A stretch of 18,726 nt of DNA from DTSX01 sp964633465 (GTDB lineage: Bacteria > Pseudomonadota > Gammaproteobacteria > Steroidobacterales > UBA11654): positions 1 through 18,726 of the forward strand of contig CAZWGB010000024.1 in the NCBI GenBank assembly GCA_964633465.1. The letters run 5' to 3'. Made by a program: the position numbers and the translations under genes. Numbering within the stretch: the stretch's first letter is position 1; each line of letters starts with the position of its first letter. This document shows positions 7,108 through 14,229 of the stretch, piece by piece. Below the pieces are notes generated by a model. The model saw only the letters and a list, made by a program, of their open reading frames with translations, did no database searches and was not told where the DNA came from.

Positions 7108-9645
7108 TTATTCATCGTTGCTGTCATTGATGATTGGTTCCATTTCAAGAAGTTTGTCTTCATCGTTTAAGCGTATTAATTTCACGCCTTGGGTATTACG
7201 ACCAATAACAGAGATATTTTCTATTGTTGTACGGATTAAATTTCCTACTGAGCTTATAAATATAACTTCATCGTCAGATTGGACTTGATTAGCCGCAATC
7301 AATTTTCCATTACGTTGTGACGTTTGAATAGCAATCACACCTTTGCCTCCTCTCTTGCGTAAACTAAATTCTTCAATAAGTGTTTGTTTTCCGTATCCAT
7401 TTTCAGTTGCAGTCAAAACATTACCTTCTTCTTTTGCTACAATTAATGAAATTACTTTTTGATCCTTATCAAGTCGCATTCCTATTACACCTTGAGATAC
7501 TCTTCCCATTGGTCTAGCGTCTTTTTCTGAAAAACGAATGGCTTTTCCAGCATCAGAGAAAAGCATGATTTCCTTTGTGCCATCCGTAATTTCAACGTTT
7601 ACTACTTTATCATTTTCTTTAAGCTTGATTGCTTTGATCCCATTTTTCATTGGTCTTGAGTAAGCAGAGAGAGGGGTTTTTTTAACGGTTCCTTTTTCTG
7701 TAGCCATAAAAATAAACTTATCACCTTCAAATATATTTACTGGGAGAACTGCTTGAATCCTTTCATCTTTTTCCAGTGGCAGCAGATTTACAATTGGCCT
7801 ACCTTTAGCGTTTCTTCCAGCCCTGGGTAAACGGTAAACCTTAATCCAGTAAACTTTTCCATAACTGGAAAAACACAACAAAGTGTCATGAGTATTAGCA
7901 ACAAATAGTTTAGAAATGAAATCTTCTTCTTTAAAAGAAGTAGCTTTTTTACCAGTACCACCTCTTCTTTGAGATCTATAGACATCCAATGATTGAGTTT
8001 TAGCGTAACCTTCTCTTGATAAAGTTACGATGAGATCCTCTCTAGGTATAAGGTCTTCATCGGTGAAATCAGAATAAAATGAGATGATTTCAGTTTTACG
8101 TTCATCACCATATTTATTCTTAGTTTCTAATAACTCATCTTTGATTAATTCTGTCAAGGTATCAGCATCTTCGAGCACATTCATAAACTCTTTAATGTCC
8201 TCTAAAAGCGAGGAATATTCTTTAAATATACTGTCCTGCTCAAGTCCAGTTAGTCGATTCAGTTTAAGTTCTAATATTGCTTTCGCTTGTTCAACAGAGA
8301 GTTTATAGCCTTTCTTTTGAACTCCAAATCTAATATTCGTATCAAAAGCTTGTGGTCTGGTTGAAACGTTGCCTGCTTTTTTCAGCATCTCAATTACTTT
8401 ACCCGGCTTCCATAATTTAGAAGATATTTTCTTCTGTGCTTCTGCTGGTGTTTTAGATGCTTTTATTAAAGCAATCATTTTATCTATATTTGTTAATGCA
8501 ATAGTCTGACCTTCAAGGATATGAGCCCTGTTGATTGACTTGTTAAGATTAAATATCGTCCTTCTGGTTACAACTTCTCTTCTGTGAGCAAGAAAAGAAT
8601 CAAGTATTTGTTTCAGATTTAATAATTTTGGCTGTCCGTTAATTAGGGCAACCATATTGATACCAAAAACACTACCAAGCATGGTTTGTTTGTAGAGATT
8701 ATTCAGAAGGACATCTGCTACTTGTCCTCGTTTCAGTTCTATAGCAATCCTCAATCCATCCTTATCTGATTCATCCCTTAACTCAGATATTCCTTCAATT
8801 CTTTTGTCTCTAACCAACTCTGCAATTTTTTCAATTAATCTTGCTTTATTAACTTGATATGGGAGTTCTGTAACTATAATTGACTCTCTATCAGAATCAC
8901 CTATCGGTTCAATGTGGGTCCTGGCTCTGATATGAACCCTACCACGACCTGTCTCGTATGCAGATTTAATCCCATCAATACCGTGAATTGTCGCAGAAGT
9001 TGGGAAATCTGGTGCTGGTATAACTGTCATCAATTCATCTATATTTGTATCAGGTTTTTCAAGTAACATAATTAAACCATCAATAACTTCACTTAAATTA
9101 TGAGGAGGTATGTTGGTTGCCATTCCAACAGCAATTCCAGCAGAACCATTAATTAGTAATTGCGGAATTCTTGCTGGTAAAACAGAAGGTTCAAATTCAG
9201 ATTCGTCATAGTTAGGGGTAAAATCAACTGTATCTTTATCCAAATCAGCAAGGAGCTCTTGGGTAATTTTCTCCATACGGATCTCGGTGTAACGCATTGC
9301 AGCAGCAGAATCACCGTCTATAGATCCAAAATTACCTTGACCATCAACCAGGGTGTATCTTAATGAAAAATCCTGGGCCATTCTGACGATAGTTTCATAT
9401 ACTGCACTATCACCATGTGGATGATATTTACCAATGACATCACCAACGATTCTTGCTGATTTTTTATATGCTTTTGTGTGGTCATTGCCTAACACTTTCA
9501 TTGCATATAAAACTCTTCTATGAACTGGTTTTAATCCATCTCTAACATCTGGGAGAGCCCTACCAATAATTACACTCATAGCATAATCTAGGTATGATTT
9601 ACGCATTTCATCTTCAAGATTTATTTGTGTTATTTTAGTACTCAT
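7108..9645 (-). CDS. gyrA: DNA gyrase subunit A
   Basis: GyrA is the DNA-breaking and rejoining subunit of gyrase (A2B2), which adds negative supercoils. Its 845 residues fit the family (875 in E. coli). The start LEDEMRKSYLDYAMSVI is typical. The catalytic tyrosine is Y119 in AAMRYTEIR. The quinolone-resistance region reads KYHPHGDSAVYETIVR; Ser80 and Glu84 occupy the E. coli Ser83 and Asp87 positions, a susceptible-type serine with an acidic residue. The GyrA box, needed for DNA wrapping, is QRRGGTG at 559-565, with Thr where the usual form has Lys. A beta-pinwheel C-terminal domain follows, including the related repeat RKRGGKG, and the acidic tail is short. An AGG at 9650-9652 may serve as the Shine-Dalgarno. 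gyrA heads the minus-strand operon and diverges from ubiG. Confidence 0.98.
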   Translation of the reverse strand: MSTKITQINLEDEMRKSYLDYAMSVIIGRALPDVRDGLKPVHRRVLYAMKVLGNDHTKAYKKSARIVGDVIGKYHPHGDSAVYETIVRMAQDFSLRYTLVDGQGNFGSIDGDSAAAMRYTEIRMEKITQELLADLDKDTVDFTPNYDESEFEPSVLPARIPQLLINGSAGIAVGMATNIPPHNLSEVIDGLIMLLEKPDTNIDELMTVIPAPDFPTSATIHGIDGIKSAYETGRGRVHIRARTHIEPIGDSDRESIIVTELPYQVNKARLIEKIAELVRDKRIEGISELRDESDKDGLRIAIELKRGQVADVLLNNLYKQTMLGSVFGINMVALINGQPKLLNLKQILDSFLAHRREVVTRRTIFNLNKSINRAHILEGQTIALTNIDKMIALIKASKTPAEAQKKISSKLWKPGKVIEMLKKAGNVSTRPQAFDTNIRFGVQKKGYKLSVEQAKAILELKLNRLTGLEQDSIFKEYSSLLEDIKEFMNVLEDADTLTELIKDELLETKNKYGDERKTEIISFYSDFTDEDLIPREDLIVTLSREGYAKTQSLDVYRSQRRGGTGKKATSFKEEDFISKLFVANTHDTLLCFSSYGKVYWIKVYRLPRAGRNAKGRPIVNLLPLEKDERIQAVLPVNIFEGDKFIFMATEKGTVKKTPLSAYSRPMKNGIKAIKLKENDKVVNVEITDGTKEIMLFSDAGKAIRFSEKDARPMGRVSQGVIGMRLDKDQKVISLIVAKEEGNVLTATENGYGKQTLIEEFSLRKRGGKGVIAIQTSQRNGKLIAANQVQSDDEVIFISSVGNLIRTTIENISVIGRNTQGVKLIRLNDEDKLLEMEPIINDSNDE

Positions 9646-9661
9646 ATAGCCTAATTTGGTA

Positions 9662-9685
9662 TGTTGGAATTTGTATTTTCCAACA
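9662..9685 (-). promoter_or_regulatory. Stem-loop in the gyrA 5' leader
   Basis: A perfect 8-bp inverted repeat (TGTTGGAA / TTCCAACA) with an 8-base loop lies between the proposed gyrA promoter and the gyrA start codon. It ends 16 bases before the ATG and about 10 bases before the AGG Shine-Dalgarno. In the RNA it would form a moderately stable hairpin just upstream of the ribosome site. It could tune translation or mRNA stability, or be an operator in the DNA. It is not followed by a T-run, so it is not a terminator. Confidence 0.45.
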
Positions 9686-9696
9686 GTTTTATAAAG

Positions 9697-9725
9697 TTAA
9701 TATTATTAGCCGTTATAATGGTCAA
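9697..9725 (-). promoter_or_regulatory. Candidate sigma70 promoter for the gyrA operon
   Basis: On the minus strand there is a -35 box TTGACC (9720-9725; 5 of 6 consensus bases), a 17-base spacer, and a -10 box TATTAA (9697-9702; 4 of 6). Transcription would begin near 9690, giving a leader of about 45 bases that holds the hairpin at 9662-9685. The -35 box is the left arm of the inverted repeat ATGGTCAA...TTGACCAT whose right arm supplies the -35 for ubiG. Confidence 0.5.
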
Positions 9726-9747
9726 AACCAGTTACAATTTTACCATA

Positions 9748-9775
9748 TTGACCATCAATCAAGAACAATTAAAGT
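9748..9775 (+). promoter_or_regulatory. Candidate sigma70 promoter for ubiG
   Basis: On the plus strand TTGACC (9748-9753; 5 of 6) is followed after 16 bases by TAAAGT (9770-9775; 4 of 6). Transcription would start near 9782, leaving a leader of only about 14 bases before the ubiG ATG. An alternative is the perfect -10 hexamer TATAAT at 9714-9719, but I see no good -35 in front of it. No clear Shine-Dalgarno precedes ubiG. Confidence 0.35.
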
Positions 9776-9795
9776 CAGTTTAAAAAACTATCTAA

Positions 9796-10506
9796 ATGAA
9801 TAAATCAAACTTAAATTTTAGCCAAGAAGAACTCAATAAGTTTAATAAAATAACCGACCATTGGTGGGATCCTAAAGGTGATTTTTACTCATTACATATG
9901 CTCAATCCATTAAGATTTAGTTACATAAACCACCACACTGATCTTCGTTCTAAAAAATGCCTAGATGTAGGCTGTGGCGGAGGCATACTAACTGAATCAT
10001 TAGCAACAAAAGCATCTACTGTTACTGGTATTGATTTAGCTGAAAATGCATTGAATGTTGCTGAACAACATTCAGGTTTATCCAATTTGAAAAATATCAA
10101 TTATCTACAAAGTACTGTCGAAGAACATTGTGAAAAAAACAAGTCACAATACGATGTCCTAACCTGTATGGAAATGCTGGAACATGTCCCAAATCCAGAT
10201 AAGATTATCATGGCATGTTCTTCCGGAGTTAAACAAGGCGGTCATCTGTATTTTTCAACTATCAATCGAAATCTAAAATCATTTTTAATGGCTATAGTAG
10301 GAGCTGAATACATCCTAAAATTACTACCTAAAGGAACTCACGAATACGATCAACTTATCAAGCCTTCAGAAATGAATCAGTGGGCAAGAAATGCAAATTT
10401 ACAATTAGTTGATCTTTCTGGTGTCTCTTACAATCCGATCAATGAAACATTCAAATTAAGCAATGATGTTTCTGTCAACTATATGATGCACTTCATAAAG
10501 AATTAA
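9796..10506 (+). CDS. ubiG: Ubiquinone biosynthesis O-methyltransferase
   Basis: UbiG performs both S-adenosylmethionine-dependent O-methylations in ubiquinone synthesis, on the catechol intermediate and on demethylubiquinol. Its 236 residues compare with 240 in E. coli. The N-terminal family segment FNKITDHWWDPKGDFYSLHMLNPLR is present (residues 16-40), then SAM motif I LDVGCGGG (56-63), the acidic ribose-binding GIDLAENAL, TCMEMLEHVPNPD, the family-specific FFST-like FSTINRN, and KGTHEYDQLIKPSEM, where UbiG proteins have GTH followed by the membrane-associating loop. It begins a three-gene plus-strand run with the HAD phosphatase (8-base gap) and the SDR. The divergent placement next to gyrA is the same as in Pseudomonas. 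Confidence 0.96.
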   Translation: MNKSNLNFSQEELNKFNKITDHWWDPKGDFYSLHMLNPLRFSYINHHTDLRSKKCLDVGCGGGILTESLATKASTVTGIDLAENALNVAEQHSGLSNLKNINYLQSTVEEHCEKNKSQYDVLTCMEMLEHVPNPDKIIMACSSGVKQGGHLYFSTINRNLKSFLMAIVGAEYILKLLPKGTHEYDQLIKPSEMNQWARNANLQLVDLSGVSYNPINETFKLSNDVSVNYMMHFIKN

Positions 10507-10514
10507 CAATCAAC

Positions 10515-11168
10515 ATGGATAACCATGGAAAAGTTATTTTATTTGACTTAGATGGAACTTTAGTTGATACCGCTCCTGAAATGCATCTGGCAATGAATGT
10601 CTTATTAAAAGAAGAAAGGTTAAAGCCCATATCTTATGAATCTATCCGTCCTCATGTTTCAAATGGTGTCATGGGTATTTTTATGAATGTTTTCGAAGAT
10701 AACCCGCAATTTGGAGGAAGAAGATTCAACAGGTACTTGGATATATATGAAGAACATTTAGGGATAAATGCGATAACTTTTCCAGGCATAGATGAAGTTA
10801 TATTAAAAATTCAAGAACGGAACATTAAATGGGGCATTGTGACAAATAAATCAAAACGATTTGCCAAGCCTCTACTTAGAAAATTAAAACTTTTAAATCA
10901 AACTTCATGTCTTGTATGTGGTGACACAACAAGCAACTTAAAACCTGATCCAGAGCCTATTAATTATGCTCTATCGTTGATGCAAAATAAGAATAAAAAA
11001 GGATCATTTTACATCGGCGATTCCAAGAAAGATGTTGATGCTGCTAAAGCGGCTGGAATTAGCTCCATTGCTTGTACATACGGTTATATTACTGATGATA
11101 CAGAACCAAAAAACTGGAACGCAGACTTCTATGTGGACCATGCCTTGGAAATTCTGAATGTTATATAA
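10515..11168 (+). CDS. mupP: HAD-family sugar phosphatase, probably N-acetylmuramic acid 6-phosphate phosphatase (MupP; Gph-like)
   Basis: This is a haloacid-dehalogenase phosphatase of subfamily IA (217 aa). Motif I is DLDGT (D11 nucleophile, D13 acid/base), motif II is VTNKS (T110), the lysine is K143 in LKPDPEPI, and motif IV is GDSKKDVDAA (D169, D173). It belongs to the phosphoglycolate phosphatase-like group and many pipelines would call it gph. I prefer MupP because in Pseudomonas mupP lies between ubiG and the YciK-type SDR, as here, and because the C-terminal pattern YGYI..D..P..W.AD is as I recall it in MupP. MupP removes phosphate from MurNAc-6-phosphate in the cell-wall recycling route that bypasses de novo UDP-MurNAc synthesis. 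Substrate is inferred from context; the fold and catalytic class are seen. The gaps to its neighbours are 8 and 11 bases. Confidence 0.85.
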   Translation: MDNHGKVILFDLDGTLVDTAPEMHLAMNVLLKEERLKPISYESIRPHVSNGVMGIFMNVFEDNPQFGGRRFNRYLDIYEEHLGINAITFPGIDEVILKIQERNIKWGIVTNKSKRFAKPLLRKLKLLNQTSCLVCGDTTSNLKPDPEPINYALSLMQNKNKKGSFYIGDSKKDVDAAKAAGISSIACTYGYITDDTEPKNWNADFYVDHALEILNVI

Positions 11169-11179
11169 TCAATTGCCTT

Positions 11180-11917
11180 ATGATGTCTACGCTAAATAAA
11201 AAAATCTTAACTAATAAAACCATTCTTGTTACAGGAGCTAGTTCAGGAATAGGTAAGGCTGCAGCCATTACCTATGCATCGCATGGTGCAACTGTAATCC
11301 TTTTGGGAAAAACATCGTCTAAACTGGAAAAGGTCTATGATGAAATAGAGAAGCTTGACTGTCCTGCCCCATTGATTTCATTAATGGATTTACTGATAGC
11401 TGATGCCAATGATTATCAGGAATTAGTCGATAATCTGTTAACGGAATTTAAGCAACTGGATGGCCTATTGCTTAACGCCGCAATACTGGGAGACAGAAGC
11501 CCTATTGAACAATACGACGTACAAAAATGGGTTGAGACAATCCACATGAATCTCACTTCACAGTTTATTCTGGTCAAAACATTACTACCTGCATTAAAGA
11601 AGTCAGCCAATGCGTCCGTTATCTTCACTTCGAGCGGCGTTGGAAAAATAGGAAAAGCTTTTTGGGGAGCATATTCTGTTTCCAAGTTTGGTGTGGAAGG
11701 ACTTTGCCAGATATTGGCTGAAGAATTTGATAATGACAGCTCCATAAGGTTCAACTGTATAAACCCCGGAGCTGTTCGGACTAAAATGAGAAAAGCAGCT
11801 TATCCCTTTGAGAATCCAGAGAATCTTCCTGTACCAAAAGAGGTAATGGAAAAATATTTGTGGCTAATGTCTGAAGCTAGCAAAAATATCTCGGGAAAGA
11901 GTTTTGACTGTCAGTAA
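11180..11917 (+). CDS. yciK: Short-chain dehydrogenase/reductase, YciK family
   Basis: This is a classical SDR of 245 aa. The dinucleotide-binding motif TGASSGIG is at 18-25, LLLNAAIL (NAA 99-101) follows, the catalytic triad is S151/S152 with Y165 and K169 (YSVSK), and INPGAVRTKM comes after. The C-terminal segment (MRKAAYPFENPENLPVPKEV..YLWLMS, ending SGKSFDCQ) is the YciK type, not the fatty-acid FabG type. Its substrate is unknown. The codons ATG-ATG at 11180 and 11183 leave the exact start open. It closes the ubiG-mupP-yciK run, an order shared with Pseudomonas. Its composition is mixed: one 60-base line counts 29 G+C and another 24, somewhat richer than ubiG and mupP. Confidence 0.9.
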   Translation: MMSTLNKKILTNKTILVTGASSGIGKAAAITYASHGATVILLGKTSSKLEKVYDEIEKLDCPAPLISLMDLLIADANDYQELVDNLLTEFKQLDGLLLNAAILGDRSPIEQYDVQKWVETIHMNLTSQFILVKTLLPALKKSANASVIFTSSGVGKIGKAFWGAYSVSKFGVEGLCQILAEEFDNDSSIRFNCINPGAVRTKMRKAAYPFENPENLPVPKEVMEKYLWLMSEASKNISGKSFDCQ

Positions 11918-11968
11918 TAGCTGTAATTAGCACTTCCTTTTATCCAAAAACGCCCAAGGATTTATCCA

Positions 11969-12150
11969 TCACAGGTACTGCTCCACCTCTTTCATCAACT
12001 CGGGATCGTTTTTGAGGGATTCATCTGCGGAATCGTAAAGCGGAGCACAACCTTTCTATCACTCTTGAGTTTCTCGCTGGCTTGCTTGAGTGCATGGCCA
12101 TTCTCACTTACAGCCTCTAGCACTTCCTCTTTGTTGTTCTAGTTGGTCAT
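11969..12150 (-). pseudogene. Remnant of a DUF4116-repeat protein gene
   Basis: Read on the minus strand, an ATG at 12150 is followed at codon 4 by a TAG. The same frame then gives NNKEEVLEAVSENGHALKQA and continues SEKLKSDRKVVL, which has the rhythm of the DUF4116 repeat (KE.VLEAV..NG.AL..AS..LK.D...V). Near 12045 similarity jumps one frame, to LYDSADESLKNDPELMKEVE, ending QYL and a TGA at 11969-11971; the original frame stops at 11995-11997. So a stop, a frameshift and probably a small deletion have disabled what was at least two repeats. G+C of the line 12061-12120 is 30 of 60, unlike the AT-rich core genes. DUF4116 function is not known to me; such repeat proteins are often accessory. The family call is from pattern memory. 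Confidence 0.7.
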
Positions 12151-12334
12151 CTTATTTCACTAATATTTTTACCTTTTTCATATATTTTATCGTCTGTTAG
12201 CTTGTATACATAAGTGATCTAACATCTTGATTATGCTAATATTATTGTCTAGTAATGGTTCGATTATACCCGTATTCGACACAAAATGACGTTGCAAACC
12301 TTATACTTAAAATTTAATCAACAATTTAATAACT
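12151..12334. other. AT-rich intergenic spacer before the ligase gene
   Basis: This stretch codes for nothing I can recognise. One 60-base line (12181-12240) has only 16 G+C (27%), in contrast with the richer DNA on both sides. A perfect -10 hexamer (TATAAT on the minus strand, 12263-12268) points towards the DUF4116 remnant but lacks a good -35, and may be the leftover promoter of that gene. For the ligase, TTGATT (12227-12232) with TAGTAA 17 bases later is a weak candidate promoter. No Shine-Dalgarno is visible before the ligase ATG. Confidence 0.4.
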
Positions 12335-14206
12335 ATGACTGATCAAGATCCAAAATTATGGAAAACTCCTAAACTGGTTACTTTTCTGGAGAAAGCTGTG
12401 TTGGCCTATCGTCAAGGGTCTCCATTAATTGATGATGACACGTACGATCATATTTATCTGGCTGAATTACAGCGTCGGGAACCTGAACATCCTTTCCTAA
12501 ATAAAGTCGAAGTAGAACCAGATTTTGGTTCCGGACGACTAAAGCATCCCGTGCCGATGCTTAGCACGGAAAAATCTTACTCAGTGGACGAGACCAAAAA
12601 GTGGGTTACCAGAATTCTCAAAGAAGCAAACAAACAAGATATTGATGAGATTGACATCACGATAATAGTCACTGCCAAATTGGATGGACTGGCAGCCATG
12701 CTTCGGGAAGACAAATTACTGGTCACCCGAGGTGACGGTATCCATGGCAATGACATTTCTTCCTCTTTTGCCAAAGGTGTTGTTGATGCTGGCAATGGAA
12801 TTTCAGGGGTTGGAGAACTGGTGATGACCACAGACTACTTTGAAACCCATTTGAAAAAACTTGGGTATGCTCATCCTCGAAATATCTGTGTCGGCGTGGT
12901 GAATTCAGATGAAGTCAATGAAGACTTTTTGAAGGCACTGAAAGATGGCGCAGTCCGATTTGTGCCCTACTCCACATTGAATCGCTGGGAAGGCAGTTTT
13001 ACTGAACTGATCAAGGATCACGATACTATTCAACGGCAGATAATAGAATCCTGTAAATACCCAACCGATGGGGTTGTTGCTGAGATTGCCCACACGGAAC
13101 TGAAATCTTTGCTCGGATCAACCAGTCACCATAACCGTTGGCAGATTGCCATCAAACAGCGGTCCGAGGCTAAGGAAGCGACTATCAAATCCATCATTTG
13201 GCAAACAAGGAGAACCGGACGGGTTACTCCGGTCCTGGAAATCAAGCCCATTGAATTATCAGGTGCGATCGTACGTAGAGTCACCGCGCATCACGCAGGC
13301 AACGTAAAAGCACTACAACTTGGCAAGGGTGCCGTCATTACTGTGGAGCGTTCTGGTGAAGTCATCCCAAAGATTGTGGAAGTAATAAAAAAGGCATCGA
13401 GAACCCAGATTGCTAAAAACTGTGCATCCTGTAGCTGTGCTCTCACTTGGCAGCGTGATTTTCTCATTTGCACCAACCATTCTGACTGCCCCGCTCAGGT
13501 GGAAAACACTCTGGAACATTTCTTCAAGATCCATGGACAGGTTGACGGATTCGGCTCCAAAAGCATTGAAAAGCTAGTGGCTGCTGGCGTTGATACACTG
13601 GAGAAGATTTACGACTCGAGAGAGGAAGATTTCCAGGAAGCTGGTTTTGGGCCGGGACAATCCAAAAATCTTAGAACGGAACTGGAACGATCCCTTCAGA
13701 TCGAGATTGAGGATTGGCGTTTTCTAGGTGCCTTTGGCATTCCGCAACTGGGTCGCGGTGACTCCAGACGCTTATTGCAGCATATGCGACTTAATGATCT
13801 TGCCAAGGTAACCCAAGTAGAAATCATGGCCGTTGAAGGTTTTGCCGAAATTTCATCAGCAGACATTGTTGGCGGATTGACAAAGAAGTGGCCAACAATT
13901 GAACATATGCTCAGCCTAGGGTTCAACCTTTCTGAGACGCCATTGCTTGAAGAATCAGAAGCGATCGAGTCTCCCATCACAGGGATGAAAGTCGTCTTTA
14001 CAGGAAAAATGATACATGGATCACGAAATCAGATGAAAAAAGATGCACTGGAACTCGGGGCCAAGGTGCAAAGCTCAGTTTCTGCCAAAACAGACATTTT
14101 GATTTGTGGAGAAAAAGTAGGACCGGCAAAAATAAGCAAAGCCGAAAAACTCGGTATTCGCATCATGAGTGAGGAAGAATACGCTGCTTTACTGCAAGAC
14201 CAGTAA
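12335..14206 (+). CDS. Divergent NAD+-dependent DNA ligase (LigA-like)
   Basis: It should seal nicks in DNA using NAD+. All domains of the bacterial NAD+ ligase are seen in order within 623 aa. A short Ia-like NAD-binding part (DDDTYD, 33-38) and HPVPMLST come first. The adenylation domain has the catalytic lysine K115 in AKLDG, plus RGDGIHGNDIS and PTDGVVAEI. An OB fold follows (WQIAIKQ, RTGRVTPVLEIKPIELSG, ERSGEVIPKI). A four-cysteine zinc finger uses C363, C366, C379 and C385 (C-X2-C-X12-C-X5-CPAQ). Helix-hairpin-helix repeats lie at about 400-515 and a BRCT domain at 546-620. It is shorter than usual LigA (about 670 aa) and several motifs are loose, for example GVGELVM where LigA has VRGEV. 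It converges on scpB, and is much richer in G+C than the core genes (29 of 60 in one line). Likely a second or replacement ligase acquired by transfer; LigB is less likely because LigB lacks the zinc finger and BRCT. Confidence 0.88.
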   Translation: MTDQDPKLWKTPKLVTFLEKAVLAYRQGSPLIDDDTYDHIYLAELQRREPEHPFLNKVEVEPDFGSGRLKHPVPMLSTEKSYSVDETKKWVTRILKEANKQDIDEIDITIIVTAKLDGLAAMLREDKLLVTRGDGIHGNDISSSFAKGVVDAGNGISGVGELVMTTDYFETHLKKLGYAHPRNICVGVVNSDEVNEDFLKALKDGAVRFVPYSTLNRWEGSFTELIKDHDTIQRQIIESCKYPTDGVVAEIAHTELKSLLGSTSHHNRWQIAIKQRSEAKEATIKSIIWQTRRTGRVTPVLEIKPIELSGAIVRRVTAHHAGNVKALQLGKGAVITVERSGEVIPKIVEVIKKASRTQIAKNCASCSCALTWQRDFLICTNHSDCPAQVENTLEHFFKIHGQVDGFGSKSIEKLVAAGVDTLEKIYDSREEDFQEAGFGPGQSKNLRTELERSLQIEIEDWRFLGAFGIPQLGRGDSRRLLQHMRLNDLAKVTQVEIMAVEGFAEISSADIVGGLTKKWPTIEHMLSLGFNLSETPLLEESEAIESPITGMKVVFTGKMIHGSRNQMKKDALELGAKVQSSVSAKTDILICGEKVGPAKISKAEKLGIRIMSEEEYAALLQDQ

Positions 14207-14229
14207 TTGGGAATCAGGGTTAAAAATAT

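Noticed and set aside
11920..11968. Possible terminator after yciK
   Set aside because: Short complementary bits (TCCTT...AAGGA, GCTAATTACAGC-like) do not make a stable stem followed by a T-run.
13696..13980. Minus-strand open frame within the ligase gene
   Set aside because: It is a shadow of the HhH/BRCT-coding frame, with no independent start signal or family match.
12335..14206. LigB (short NAD+ ligase) as the identity of the ligase
   Set aside because: A four-cysteine zinc finger, helix-hairpin-helix repeats and a BRCT domain are all present, which fits LigA-type architecture, not LigB.
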